Positions 1 to 9,077 of a stretch of DNA of 64,000 nucleotides are shown piece by piece; position 1 is the first letter of the stretch; each line of letters starts with the position of its first letter. The DNA lies in assembly GCA_023418475.1 (NCBI GenBank), contig JAEZZO010000042.1:1-64000 (forward strand). The letters are read 5' to 3'. Both the position numbers and the translations under genes were made by a program. The notes under the pieces are model-generated. The model saw only the letters and a program-made list of their open reading frames with translations, was not told where the DNA came from and did not search any database. Source of the stretch: Bacillota bacterium (GTDB lineage Bacteria > Bacillota > Clostridia > Lachnospirales > Lachnospiraceae).

Positions 1-55
1 CTTCTATATGAAGACGGACAATGTTTTTCTTAAATTCTGGTTCAAAAATTTTCAT
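1..55 (-). CDS. Transposase N-terminus, partial (IS3 OrfA-like)
   Basis: Eighteen codons are visible on the minus strand, starting with ATG at 55 behind an AGAGG ribosome binding site, and running off the left edge of the window. The peptide begins MKIFEPEFKKNIVRLHIE, which resembles the first residues of small helix-turn-helix transposase subunits of the IS3/IS150 type, where an EFK..IV.L pattern opens the DNA-binding domain. The remainder of the gene and the element's ends are outside or not recognised, so whether the element is intact cannot be judged. A non-transposase HTH protein is possible. Confidence 0.5.
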   Translation of the reverse strand, partial: MKIFEPEFKKNIVRLHIE

Positions 56-902
56 GTGGTTACCTCTTTCCTTGATAGATATTATATCTATTAGGTTGAG
101 GTGTTACAACTACATTATACCACTACATAGTATCCAAATTATGTTTTCAAGCAATAATTTATTGTTATATTATATTTAAATAGGACTAAAGTATGTTTTC
201 GTTACATTCTTATAGCAATGTCGAAAGAGTATACAATTCTTCCAACCGCTAGCTCTACAATAGTTATATCCGTAAGTTTCAATAATATTTTTAGCGGTTT
301 GCGTGGAGTAAACACAAAATCATAGTACATTGGTGCCTGTTTATTGGATAATAAGTCAATAGTCAGGCGTCGTTTGGGTTACAAAGGGTCTGATTTTTGT
401 TTGAATAATGTTAAAATTTGAAGCCAGTATTCGAAGCTTAATAATAGCTGAGATAAAACAAAGTTCTATATCAATTAAAAAACTAGTTGATATGGAACTT
501 TTATTATTGTATAACCTCGATTTATGCAAAGATATTACTCTCCGGTAAATGTGGTATGAAGCTTTTGTAATACATTTATAAAAATTTACATATATATGCA
601 AAAATGAATTGATAAAAGTTGTGACCTATTATAAAATATTTGGAGAAGTAGACTGAAAATTAGCAAGTCATCGCAGGGTTGATATTACTAGATACAAAAC
701 AGACATACCAAAGAAGAAGTATGATTAATCGGAATATATATTGATAGGAAAGGAGCAGGAGAAAGTAGATCAGGGTCTTTTTTGGACAAGCACAATACTA
801 TATTGCTAGCAATAAAAGAAATATCAAAAAAACATGGGGATGTTGAACTTGTAATACTATATTACAGGCAAAACCTAAATTTCAAATTTGAGGGGTGAAA
901 TT
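56..902. other. AT-rich intergenic region upstream of the cellulase gene
   Basis: No convincing gene is seen here. The first part is the upstream flank of the transposase gene and may contain the end of that insertion element. An 11-bp direct repeat AATACTATATT occurs at 794-804 and 853-863, shortly before the cellulase start, and could be a regulator site. A frame open from about 740 to 896 encodes a plausible-looking tail (ending LYYRQNLNFKFEG) but has no good start codon and no recognised family. It may be a gene relic or chance. Confidence 0.4.
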
Positions 903-3206
903 ATGTTTAGAAACATCAAAAAGAAAATTATTTCTATCGTAACAATTATTACAATGTTATTGTCATTTGTACCTGTACCAACATATGCAGCAGATTCAAA
1001 TGCTGCAACCACAAAAGAAGCTGCTTTTACCAGTCTGCTTGGTAATGCAAATGTTGAAAAACCATCCACTGCAGGTGCATTACGGGTTCTTAGTAAAGAT
1101 GGAAAGATGACATTATGTGATAAAGATAGTAAACCAATTCAATTAAGAGGAATGAGTACACATGGATTACAATGGTTTTCCGAGATTCTGAATGACAATG
1201 CCTTTAAAGCTCTTGCGAATGATTGGCAAAGTAATGTAATTCGTCTTGCCATGTATGTCGGCGAGAGTGGTTATGCGACCGATCCAAAAGGAATGCTTGA
1301 AAAGGTTGAACAGGGCATTGATTTAGCGATTGCTAACGACATGTATGTAATTGTGGACTGGCATGTACTGACACCAGGAGATCCTAATGCTTCAATTTAC
1401 TCAGGAGCTGGTGATTTCTTTCAGACTATTTCCAAAAAGTATCCGAATGATCCACATGTTATTTATGAAATAGCGAATGAGCCAAATGGAAATAATCCTG
1501 GAGTAACCAATGATGCTGCTGGTTGGAGTAAAGTAAAGACCTACGCGGAAACAATCATTGGTGCGCTTCGTACGGCGGGAAATCATAACCTTGTTTTAGT
1601 AGGTAGTCCTAATTGGAGCCAACGGACTGATCTTGCTGCTGATAATCCAGTTGCTGATACAGATAACAATACAGCATATACGGTGCATTTTTATACCGGT
1701 ACTCATAAGTCTTCGAACGTTGATACGGATAGAGGAAACGTTATGAGTAATGTTAAATACGCAATAAATCATGGCATAGCTGTATTTGCAACAGAATGGG
1801 GAACTAGTAATGCAGACGGAACCGGCGGACCGTTCTTTCATGAGGCTGATACTTGGCTTAACTTCTTAAATGAGAACAACATCAGCTGGTGTAACTGGTC
1901 ACTTAGTAATAAGGCTGAAACTTCTGCAGCCTTTACCGCTTACGAAAGTGGTAAGACAGATGCAGCTAATCTTAATCCGGGAGATGATCATGTATGGTCA
2001 ATGAAGGAGTTAAGTATTTCAGGAGAATATACACGTGCACGTATAAAAGGTATCGCATATCAACCAATTGACCGTAATGCATATACAACAAATGTATGGG
2101 ATTATAATGATGGAACAACACAAGGCTTTGGTGCCAATGCAGATAGCCCAAATAAAAATATTGGCATAACCAATAAAAATAATACATTAGAGCTATCAGG
2201 GCTTAATACCAAAGGAAGCTATTGGGATAATAGAATTTCTGCGAATGGCACGGTACAGAAACCTGATCTTAAGGGAGCAACAAAGTTAACAATCGATGTA
2301 ATTACGAAGGAGCCCTCTAGTGTGTCAATTGCGGCAGTACCCCAAAGCAGTACGCATAGCTGGGCAAACCCGGCTAATGCCGGACAGGTTACACCGACTG
2401 ATTTTGTAAAGCAGGCAGATGGAACCTATAAAGCTACCTTGACAATTACCTCGGAGGATGCTCCTAATTTAAAAACAATAGCAGAGGATGCAAATGACCA
2501 TATCTTGACAAACATCATTTTAATGATTACTTCCAGTACGGATACAATTGCATTGGATAATATCTCTGTTTTGGGAAATCGTGCTGATACAGGAGAAGTT
2601 GTAGTGAATGATCCATTGGGTAAAGCAACGCTTCCGTCTACATTTGAAGATACAACCCGGCAGGGATGGAGCTGGGATGCAGCTTCGGGTGTAAAAGGTT
2701 CTTTAAAAATTCAGAAAGCAAATGGCTCGAAAGCACTTTCCTGGGACGTTCAATATCCGGAGAGTGTACCTGCTGATCCCTGGTCTGTGTCACCAAGACT
2801 TATACTTGGAGGAATTAATGCTACTCGTAATACGAATAAATATATCACATTTGATTTTTATTTAAAGCCTGTAAAAGCTAGCAAGGGAATGCTTCAGATT
2901 AATCTGGCATTTGCGCCTCCGGCTCTGAGCTACTGGGCTCAGGTGAAGGATACGTATAATATTGATTTGACAAAGCTTCGTTCTAAAACTAAGACAGCGG
3001 ATGGTTTATACAAATTCAAGGTATCATTTAATTTGGATAATCTAAGTGATGGAAAAGTATTTGCGTCGGATACGGTTTTACGTGACATCACAGTAGTTGT
3101 TGCCGATGGAAATTGTGATTTCTCGGGAACTATGTATATAGATAATTTGAAATTTACAAATAAATCACCTGCAAAGACAAATACAAAGGCTGAATCCAAG
3201 GGTTAG
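903..3206 (+). CDS. Secreted GH5 endoglucanase with tandem CBM17/28-like modules
   Basis: Likely an endo-beta-1,4-glucanase secreted to attack cellulose or mixed-linkage glucan. ATG 903 is chosen because AGGGGTG at 891-897 is correctly spaced; an in-frame TTG at 888 lies before that site. A signal peptide spans residues 1 to about 30 (basic FRNIKKK, hydrophobic core, cleavage near TYAA). The GH5 barrel covers about residues 60-375, with the acid/base glutamate in YEIANEPNG (about E193) and the nucleophile in FATEWGTSN (about E298). Two beta-sandwich modules follow (about 380-570 and 575-755), both resembling the CBM17/28 group that binds amorphous cellulose. No dockerin or S-layer domain is visible, so it is probably a free enzyme. 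It is transcribed alone and ends at a strong terminator. A decayed partial duplicate lies at 8581-8660. Confidence 0.9.
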   Translation: MFRNIKKKIISIVTIITMLLSFVPVPTYAADSNAATTKEAAFTSLLGNANVEKPSTAGALRVLSKDGKMTLCDKDSKPIQLRGMSTHGLQWFSEILNDNAFKALANDWQSNVIRLAMYVGESGYATDPKGMLEKVEQGIDLAIANDMYVIVDWHVLTPGDPNASIYSGAGDFFQTISKKYPNDPHVIYEIANEPNGNNPGVTNDAAGWSKVKTYAETIIGALRTAGNHNLVLVGSPNWSQRTDLAADNPVADTDNNTAYTVHFYTGTHKSSNVDTDRGNVMSNVKYAINHGIAVFATEWGTSNADGTGGPFFHEADTWLNFLNENNISWCNWSLSNKAETSAAFTAYESGKTDAANLNPGDDHVWSMKELSISGEYTRARIKGIAYQPIDRNAYTTNVWDYNDGTTQGFGANADSPNKNIGITNKNNTLELSGLNTKGSYWDNRISANGTVQKPDLKGATKLTIDVITKEPSSVSIAAVPQSSTHSWANPANAGQVTPTDFVKQADGTYKATLTITSEDAPNLKTIAEDANDHILTNIILMITSSTDTIALDNISVLGNRADTGEVVVNDPLGKATLPSTFEDTTRQGWSWDAASGVKGSLKIQKANGSKALSWDVQYPESVPADPWSVSPRLILGGINATRNTNKYITFDFYLKPVKASKGMLQINLAFAPPALSYWAQVKDTYNIDLTKLRSKTKTADGLYKFKVSFNLDNLSDGKVFASDTVLRDITVVVADGNCDFSGTMYIDNLKFTNKSPAKTNTKAESKG

Positions 3207-3335
3207 AGGTTAAGGTAAAAGAAAGGCTAGTTGGAAAGAAGCGGGACGACACCGGCTTGCATAATAATCGGTAACTATTTCTCTTAGTGAAGAATGAAGC
3301 TTAAGAATAAGGTTTCAGAATAAGGTTTAAGAATA

Positions 3336-3384
3336 AAAAGAGACTCTTCTATCGACTAAAAAAGTAGATAGAAGAGCCTCTTTT
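3336..3384 (+). terminator. Rho-independent terminator after the cellulase gene
   Basis: An 18-bp stem with one mismatch (3336-3353 with 3367-3384) and a 13-nt loop ends in TTTT. It begins AAAAGAGACTCTTC. The A tract on the left arm means it may also terminate the converging AraC gene. A related hairpin with a very similar core follows the cellulase remnant at 8768-8808. Two copies of AATAAGGTTT lie just before it. Confidence 0.85.
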
Positions 3385-3426
3385 ACATTTATGTTAATAA
3401 TGAATGAGGACAGTATGAAAAGAATG

Positions 3427-4299
3427 CTAAGAAGTATTGTCTCTGCGCATTAACGCAAGGAACTGTTTTGGTGTTACATCGTATTCATTTTTAAAAGCCC
3501 GAAAAAAATTAGAATAATCACCAAAACCACATTGTTCATATACCTGTATAATTGGGATGCCGGTAAGAATAAGCTCTTTGGCGAGAATCAATTTCTTTTG
3601 GATGATAAATTTATGAATCGTAGTACCAGAGTATTTTTTAAATTCCCGAAGCAGATGAAATTTGCTGATGAAAAACTTATTTGACAAATCTTCAATTTTT
3701 ATTTCTTCTTCAAGATGATTATTTATATATTGTATTATTTCATCAATCTGGCGGCTTTTTTCGATTTTAATCTTTAAGTTGTTACTATTTAGAAACAGAA
3801 GATTATTCAATGTAATGAAAAGCTCAACAATATAAGCTTTATATAAAAGTTCTTTCCCCATTCCATTGTAATGATCCAAATTCAAAAGCTTGTTAAGGAT
3901 TACCTTGACAATTTGCTGTGATTCTATATCTGCTCTGATAACATTTTCTTTTTTATGGTCTTCAAAACATCTTTTTAAGTCTGCTGTTTCTGTAGAAAGG
4001 CTATTTAGAAAGGTAGAGTTTATCCATAGTACAATTCGTTCGTAGGGAATTTCCTTTGTGTTGATAATCGGCTGATGAAGCTCCCTTGAGTTAATTAAAA
4101 TAATGTCTCCGGGAAGGAGAGGATATGTCTTCCCTTCAATAAGATAGGTTACATTTCCGGAGATAAAAAAATAACACTCGTAAAAATCATGATGATGTAG
4201 ATTGACTTTATCAAGCTCTCGATCGGAATAATGGAATACTTCATAATTATTGGTTAACATACTTTGACGTTTAAGATATTTCTGCGTTTTCTTTTTCAT
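3427..4299 (-). CDS. AraC-family regulator with cupin sensor domain
   Basis: Probable sugar-responsive activator of the divergent glucuronate genes. ATG at 4299 (protein starts MKKKTQKYLKRQ) is preceded by GGAGGTG with ideal spacing; a longer upstream reading lacks such a site. The N-terminal half has an AraC-type cupin (HHHDFYECYFFISG, then LLPGDIILINSRELH). The C-terminal 100 residues are two helix-turn-helix motifs (KIEDLSNKFFISKFHLLREF; CGFGDYSNFFRAFKNEYDVT). The gene is divergent from uxuA with about 190 bp between the two starts, so glucuronate or a derived oligosaccharide is the likely signal. That assignment is inferred from position. Confidence 0.88.
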   Translation of the reverse strand: MKKKTQKYLKRQSMLTNNYEVFHYSDRELDKVNLHHHDFYECYFFISGNVTYLIEGKTYPLLPGDIILINSRELHQPIINTKEIPYERIVLWINSTFLNSLSTETADLKRCFEDHKKENVIRADIESQQIVKVILNKLLNLDHYNGMGKELLYKAYIVELFITLNNLLFLNSNNLKIKIEKSRQIDEIIQYINNHLEEEIKIEDLSNKFFISKFHLLREFKKYSGTTIHKFIIQKKLILAKELILTGIPIIQVYEQCGFGDYSNFFRAFKNEYDVTPKQFLALMRRDNTS

Positions 4300-4417
4300 A
4301 GACACCTCCGAAGCATACTCCTGTGGGTGTAGAAAGCAATAGATTATTCCATAGCAATCTTCCGGTGCATTGTATAATAAAAGTATCTTACCACAGCAAT
4401 TTTTGCAAGTCAAACAG

Positions 4418-4457
4418 CAATAAAAACATATTATTGTTTCAGAAGATGGGTTATAAT
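4418..4457 (+). promoter_or_regulatory. Putative uxuA promoter with adjacent inverted repeat
   Basis: A perfect -10 hexamer TATAAT lies at 4452-4457, 35 bp before the uxuA start. No good -35 is found at 16-18 bp spacing, as is common for activator-dependent promoters. Just upstream, CAATAA-N7-TTATTG (4418-4436) is an inverted repeat in the position expected for an AraC-type activator site. Confidence 0.45.
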
Positions 4458-4491
4458 ATATTATTAATTTTTTAGAATTGGAGGAAGGCTT

Positions 4492-5541
4492 ATGAAAATG
4501 TCATTTCGGTGGTATGGAGAAAGTGATCCGGTAAAACTTAAGTATATCAGACAGATTCCGGGCATGAACAGTATAGTAACAGCTATCTATGATGTGCCCG
4601 TAGGAGAGGTTTGGGGTCAGGAAAGTATTCAGCAGGTGAAAAAGCAGGTAGAGCAGGCAGGACTTAAATTTGATGTGATTGAAAGTGTACCTGTTCATGA
4701 AGATATCAAGCTGGGGCTTCCCAGCAGACAACAGTATATTGATCATTATAAAGAGAATATAAGAAGACTTTCAAAGGTCGGAGTGAAAGTTATCTGCTAT
4801 AATTTTATGCCGGTGTTTGACTGGACACGTACTCAGCTGGACAAGGAACTGCCGGATGGTTCAACGGCTCTGGTATTTTATAAAGAACAATTGGAAAAAA
4901 TGGATCCGCTAAAAGGGGAATTGTCTCTGCCGGGTTGGGATTCCAGCTACACAAAGGAACAACTGGCAGAAATTTTTGACAAATATAAAACAATAGATGA
5001 AGAAAAGTTATGGAGCAATCTGGAGTATTTTCTAAAAGAAATTATTCCTGTGGCTAAGGAGAATGATGTGCGGATGGCAATCCATCCGGATGATCCTCCC
5101 TATCCAATTTTTGGACTTCCCAGGATTATTACCAATGAGAAAAATATGGATCGTTTTTTATCTCTGGTAGATAGTGAATACAACGGTCTGACTTTCTGCA
5201 CTGGTTCTTTGGGTAGTGCTCATTTTAATGATATTATAAGGATGGTAGATAAATATTCTGCTATGAGACGAATTCACTTTATGCATATCCGAAATGTAAA
5301 ACTACTAGAGGATGGCAGCTTCGAAGAAAGTGCGCATTATTCACCCTGCGGATCTCTGGATATTGTCGAAATCGTAAAGGTCCTTTATAAAAATAAATTT
5401 GACGGCTATGTTCGCCCTGATCACGGTAGAATGATATGGGGAGAAACTGGCAGACCGGGCTATGGATTGTATGACAGGGCTTTGGGTGCCATGTACCTGA
5501 TTGGAATATGGGAAACCCTTGAGAAGACTTACCAAAAATAA
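4492..5541 (+). CDS. uxuA: Mannonate dehydratase
   Basis: Converts D-mannonate to 2-keto-3-deoxy-D-gluconate in hexuronate catabolism, in the cytoplasm. The 349-residue product has the usual UxuA length and start (MKMSFRWYGESDPVKL) and a TIM-barrel metal-enzyme pattern, including KVICYNFMPVFDWTRT, MAIHPDDPP, a histidine in FMHIRN and a C-terminal RPDHGRMIWGE. GGAGG lies 8 bp before the ATG. It opens a cluster continuing with an SDR reductase and beta-glucuronidase. Uronate isomerase (uxaC), KDG kinase and KDPG aldolase are not in this window and must be encoded elsewhere for the pathway to be complete. Confidence 0.95.
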   Translation: MKMSFRWYGESDPVKLKYIRQIPGMNSIVTAIYDVPVGEVWGQESIQQVKKQVEQAGLKFDVIESVPVHEDIKLGLPSRQQYIDHYKENIRRLSKVGVKVICYNFMPVFDWTRTQLDKELPDGSTALVFYKEQLEKMDPLKGELSLPGWDSSYTKEQLAEIFDKYKTIDEEKLWSNLEYFLKEIIPVAKENDVRMAIHPDDPPYPIFGLPRIITNEKNMDRFLSLVDSEYNGLTFCTGSLGSAHFNDIIRMVDKYSAMRRIHFMHIRNVKLLEDGSFEESAHYSPCGSLDIVEIVKVLYKNKFDGYVRPDHGRMIWGETGRPGYGLYDRALGAMYLIGIWETLEKTYQK

Positions 5542-5582
5542 AAGTATATAATATTGTGAATAATGAAACAGCGATAGGAAAA

Positions 5583-5743
5583 GTGAAAAAAGCATTTTCA
5601 CACTAAGAAGGACCCCGAAATGAGCACAGCGGTGCTAATCCCAGGCTTCTTCCCCAATTATTTATGATGCCGCTTGCGGCATCATTATGGAAGAGTGAAA
5701 GAAAAGCATTTTCGCTCAGAAAGAATCCGTGAGACGGCTTCTT
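5583..5743. repeat. Structured intergenic repeat, copy 1 (multi-hairpin)
   Basis: This block shares about 135 bp with 45929-46071 and contains the same chain of hairpins. A small hairpin opens it (GTGAAA..TTTTCAC, 5583-5600) and a variant closes it (GAGTGAAA..TTTTCGCTC, about 5693-5718). In between are an AGAAG/CTTCT pairing, an AGCACA-GCGGTGCT hairpin and GATGCCGCTTGCGGCATC. A further AAGAATCCGT-GAG-ACGGCTTCTT hairpin follows at about 5720-5743. The stem bases differ from copy 2 in compensating ways, which suggests selection for RNA structure. It sits between uxuA and the SDR gene and may modulate read-through. Confidence 0.7.
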
Positions 5744-5788
5744 TCATCAATCTTGTGATGGCGCAAAGCACTATAATGGAGGATGAAT

Positions 5789-6646
5789 ATGAAATTACCT
5801 TTTTATGTAGATCTAAGTAATAAAGTTGCTGTAGTAACCGGAGGAGCAGGTGTCCTTGGAGGTTATTGGGTAGACGCGTTGGCAGCATGTAAGGCAAAAG
5901 TAGCCATTCTGGATAGAGATTTGTCCAGTGCAGAGAGAAAAGCAGAGGAAGTCATAAAAAACGGAGGCACTGCAATCGGCGTGGAAGCCAATGTACTCGA
6001 TAAAGAAAGTCTTGGAAACGCTCATAATGTTATTCTGGAGAAGTTAGGACCCTGTGACATCTTATTAAACGGAGCAGGTGGAAACCATCCCAAAGGAACA
6101 ACAACAAAAGAATATTTATTTCCAGAGGATCTGTACAATAAAGAAAATGGTATTACCACTTTTTTTGATTTGGATGAACAGGGAATTAAGTTTGTATTTG
6201 ATCTTAATTTCCTTGGAACATTACTTCCGTCACAGGAATTTTCCAAGGATATGATTGGAAGAGCTGGATGTACCATAATTAACATTTCTTCTATGAATGC
6301 ATTTACTCCATTAACAAAGATACCGGCTTACTCAGGTGCTAAGGCAGCAGTATCTAATTTCACCCAGTGGCTGGCGGTGCATATGTCAAAGGTCGGTATA
6401 CGCGTGAATGCCATTGCCCCTGGTTTCTTTGTAACAAAGCAAAACGAAGCACTTTTAAAAAATCCGGATGGAAGTTTCAACGAACGGTCAAATAAAATAT
6501 TAAACAGTACTCCAATGAACAGGTTTGGTGAAGGCGAAGAACTTGTTGGTGTACTCTTGTTTCTTGTGAATGAGGAAGCTTCCAGCTTTGTTAATGGTGT
6601 AGTAATACCAGTAGATGGTGGATTTTCCGCTTACTCGGGAGTATAA
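5789..6646 (+). CDS. SDR-family D-mannonate oxidoreductase (UxuB-type)
   Basis: NAD(P)-dependent short-chain dehydrogenase, most likely reducing D-fructuronate to D-mannonate, the step before UxuA. ATG 5789 is preferred because GGAGG at 5778-5782 would be too close to the alternative ATG at 5783. The Rossmann motif TGGAGVLGG is near residue 17, LLNGAGG follows, and the catalytic Ser, Tyr and Lys are visible in INISSMN and YSGAKAAVSNF. The C-terminus has the family pattern FVNGVVIPVDGGFSAYSG. Its specificity is inferred from position between uxuA and beta-glucuronidase; this SDR type replaces the classical long-chain UxuB in many Firmicutes. Another sugar-acid substrate is possible. Confidence 0.82.
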   Translation: MKLPFYVDLSNKVAVVTGGAGVLGGYWVDALAACKAKVAILDRDLSSAERKAEEVIKNGGTAIGVEANVLDKESLGNAHNVILEKLGPCDILLNGAGGNHPKGTTTKEYLFPEDLYNKENGITTFFDLDEQGIKFVFDLNFLGTLLPSQEFSKDMIGRAGCTIINISSMNAFTPLTKIPAYSGAKAAVSNFTQWLAVHMSKVGIRVNAIAPGFFVTKQNEALLKNPDGSFNERSNKILNSTPMNRFGEGEELVGVLLFLVNEEASSFVNGVVIPVDGGFSAYSGV

Positions 6647-6746
6647 AAGAGGAAGAAACCTATAAAATAGACATTAAAAGCGATGCTAAGATTATGATGT
6701 TTGGAATATTGAGATGAAAAGAAAATGGTAGAAAGGTAAAATTAAA

Positions 6747-8579
6747 ATGGAAACTATGCTATATCCCAGAGCTACAAAGTCAAGAAGAATTCTGAACATG
6801 AATGGAATGTGGAAGATTTTCTTTGACTTCAAGGAGGAAGGTACGACTAAGACATTTTGGGAAGGAATTCCCGGGAATGATTATATTCCGGTGCCCTCCA
6901 GTTTTTCAGATCTTTATACAGAGAAAGAAATTAGAGAGTTTTGCGGAGATATATGGTATGAAACAGAGCTTGTTATACCATCCGAATGGAAGAATAACAG
7001 ATTGGAAATTCGTTTTGCATGTGCTACGCATAGAGCTGTAGTTTACATTAACGGTGAGAAGGTGGCTGAACATGAAGGTGGTTTTATGCCATTTTTGGTT
7101 GATATTACAGGTAAAGCTCTGTTCGATCAACCCAATAAAATTATAGTGAAAGTGAATAATGAACTTTCAGCAACATCCTTACCCAACGGGACAACGAAGA
7201 CACTGCGTAGTGGCTATAAGATGAATGTACCCTACTTTGATTTTTATAATTACAGCGGACTTCAAAGACCTGTAAATCTTGTGGTGACACCAGTGACCAG
7301 AATTGTAGATTTTACCGTTTCTCATGCGATTAACAACAATAGTGCAGAGGTAAATTATTCGGTGGATATTGAAGAAAGGAAGGATAATCAGAAGCTGCTT
7401 CTAGAAGTATATGATGAAGAAAATAAACTGGTAACAAAAACAGAGGGGATAGAGGGTATTCTTCAGATCGAAAATGTTAGATTATGGAATGTGAGAGATG
7501 CCTACTTATACAAGTTTGTTATCCGCATAGTGGAAGGCGATAATATAATCGACGAGTATTATGATCTGATTGGTATTAGAACAGTCGAGATTTCAGGAAC
7601 CAATATATTAATTAATGGAAAATCAGTATATTTAAAAGGATTTGGAAAGCATGAGGATAGCCCGGTAAATGGAAGAGGATTTGCACCTTCTTTTATGAAA
7701 CGTGATTATGAATTAATGAAGTGGATTGGTGCCAATTCATTCCGAACCTCTCACTATCCATATACAGAAGAAATGTATCAGATCGCAGATAGAGAGGGAT
7801 TTTTGATCATTGATGAAGTTGCTGCTGTAGGTTTTGTGGAAAGAACTGGAGCTCGTATGTTCATGGATGCAGGAACAGGAGCAAAACCAAAGAGCTTCTT
7901 TTCGGCTGAGACAACAAAAGAACTGATGGATAATCATATTAACGCACTAAGAGAAATGATAAAAAGAGATAAGAACCATGCCAGTGTAATTGCCTGGAGC
8001 CTGTTCAATGAGCCAGAGAGTGCAACTGACGAAGCTTCCTCCTATTTTAAGATGATTTTTGACGAGGCGAGTAAGCTTGATAAGCAAAAGCGTCCAAGAA
8101 CGTTTGCAATGGAATTAAGCAGCGGTCCAGATGCATGGAAGTGTCACCGGTACTGTGATTTCTGGACAATGAATCGCTATTATGGCTGGTATGTGAATGG
8201 AGGATATGAAATCTCTGATGCGATGGAATTGTTCCGGGAAGAGCTAGATAAGTGGGCGGAACAAGTACCCTTAAAGCCTATGGTATTTACGGAATATGGA
8301 ACAGATACAAGTGCATATGAACATAAGCTGCCATCTGTTATGTGGAGCCAGGAATATCAAAATGAATATTTATATCATTATCATAAAATCTTTGATTCCT
8401 ATTCGTTTATTAGAGGCGAACAAATATGGAATTTTGCGGATTTTCAGACAGTAGAGGGTATTGCAAGAATGAATGGTAACAAGAAAGGAGTTTTCACAAG
8501 AGATCGGCAGCCAAAAGATAGTGCATTTCTATTAAAAGAACGTTGGGAGAAACTTCCCCTTTCCTACAAAAGTGAATAG
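6747..8579 (+). CDS. uidA: Beta-glucuronidase (GH2), cytoplasmic
   Basis: Hydrolyses beta-D-glucuronides to release glucuronate for the neighbouring SDR/UxuA route. The 610 residues follow the GH2 layout: N-terminal sugar-binding jelly roll (about 1-180), immunoglobulin-like domain (about 180-285) and TIM barrel (about 286-600). The acid/base is E422 in SLFNEPES and the nucleophile E516 in VFTEYGTD. The N-x-K motif typical of glucuronidases, which contacts the uronate carboxylate, is N578/K580 in NGNKKGVF, supporting glucuronide rather than galactoside specificity. No signal peptide is seen, so substrates such as glucuronoxylan-derived oligosaccharides must be imported. It follows the SDR gene by 100 bp and probably shares its transcript. 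Confidence 0.92.
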   Translation: METMLYPRATKSRRILNMNGMWKIFFDFKEEGTTKTFWEGIPGNDYIPVPSSFSDLYTEKEIREFCGDIWYETELVIPSEWKNNRLEIRFACATHRAVVYINGEKVAEHEGGFMPFLVDITGKALFDQPNKIIVKVNNELSATSLPNGTTKTLRSGYKMNVPYFDFYNYSGLQRPVNLVVTPVTRIVDFTVSHAINNNSAEVNYSVDIEERKDNQKLLLEVYDEENKLVTKTEGIEGILQIENVRLWNVRDAYLYKFVIRIVEGDNIIDEYYDLIGIRTVEISGTNILINGKSVYLKGFGKHEDSPVNGRGFAPSFMKRDYELMKWIGANSFRTSHYPYTEEMYQIADREGFLIIDEVAAVGFVERTGARMFMDAGTGAKPKSFFSAETTKELMDNHINALREMIKRDKNHASVIAWSLFNEPESATDEASSYFKMIFDEASKLDKQKRPRTFAMELSSGPDAWKCHRYCDFWTMNRYYGWYVNGGYEISDAMELFREELDKWAEQVPLKPMVFTEYGTDTSAYEHKLPSVMWSQEYQNEYLYHYHKIFDSYSFIRGEQIWNFADFQTVEGIARMNGNKKGVFTRDRQPKDSAFLLKERWEKLPLSYKSE

Positions 8580-8580
8580 A

Positions 8581-8660
8581 AGTACACCTGGATTACAATG
8601 GTATTCCGAGACTCTTAATGATCCATTGGGTATAGCAACGCATCTAAGGAATAGAGGTTA
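8581..8660 (+). pseudogene. Decayed remnant of a second GH5 cellulase gene
   Basis: Bases 8581-8621 closely match 1155-1195 of the cellulase gene, and 8617-8640 match 2607-2630 with a single difference. The two matches overlap at AATGA, which occurs at both source positions, so an internal deletion of 1416 bp (472 codons) between 5-bp repeats made this junction. A second deletion joins it to the 3' end: TCTAAGGAATAGAGGTTA resembles TCCAAGGGTTAGAGGTTA around the cellulase stop. The related terminator at 8768-8808 continues the similarity. This is a non-coding fossil of a duplication. Confidence 0.8.
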
Positions 8661-8767
8661 GAAATGTAATAGAGTTGCTTTGAATTAAGTAAGGGAAGCT
8701 ACACCAGCAATGTTTAATAATTGAATAATTTTCATGAGAAAAACACAAAGTTTTTTACAAACAAATA

Positions 8768-8808
8768 AAGACTCTTTTATTGACTGGAATAGTTGATAGA
8801 AGAGTCTT
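8768..8808 (+). terminator. Terminator hairpin after the cellulase remnant
   Basis: AAGACTCTTTTAT (8768-8780) pairs with ATAGAAGAGTCTT (8796-8808) with one mismatch. It resembles the terminator at 3336-3384 in sequence and in relative position, so it was probably duplicated along with the cellulase 3' end. It may now terminate the glucuronidase transcript. The U tract is weak. Confidence 0.65.
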
Positions 8809-8870
8809 ACCTTATATCCATATTGGTAGAGAATGGAGTCATAGTATTCTATTCGGCAAACAATAACGGG

Positions 8871-9077
8871 AGTTACTGTTCACTGGCATGTCATATTCCA
8901 TTGCTGTGCATCCGGTAAGTACTTCCGAAACGGAGCCGCTCCCGCTTAGTTGCATTACGCAGCGGTACATAAGGTCCTAAAACACAGGACCTAAGTACCG
9001 GCGAATGCAAATACTCCTTTTTCGGAAGCACTTACCGGATGCAAAGCTCGGAATATGACATGCCAGTGAACAGTAAC
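8871..9077. mobile_element. MITE-like palindromic element with 7-bp target duplication
   Basis: An almost complete 207-bp palindrome with perfect 28-bp terminal inverted repeats (8872-8899 and 9050-9077). The arms stay similar inward to a centre near 8975-8985. TAACGGG occurs immediately outside both ends (8864-8870 and 9078-9084), as expected for a target-site duplication. There is no coding capacity. A diverged half copy lies at 49063-49139. These are the hallmarks of a non-autonomous miniature transposable element; the mobilising transposase is unknown. The remaining bases 9085-9337 show nothing convincing. Confidence 0.75.

Noticed and set aside
356..601. 81-codon minus-strand ORF in the left intergenic region
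   Set aside because: AT-rich, unusual composition, no ribosome binding site and no family resemblance.
746..896. Open frame just upstream of the cellulase as a separate gene
   Set aside because: No start codon with a ribosome binding site; kept only as a possible relic in the intergenic entry.
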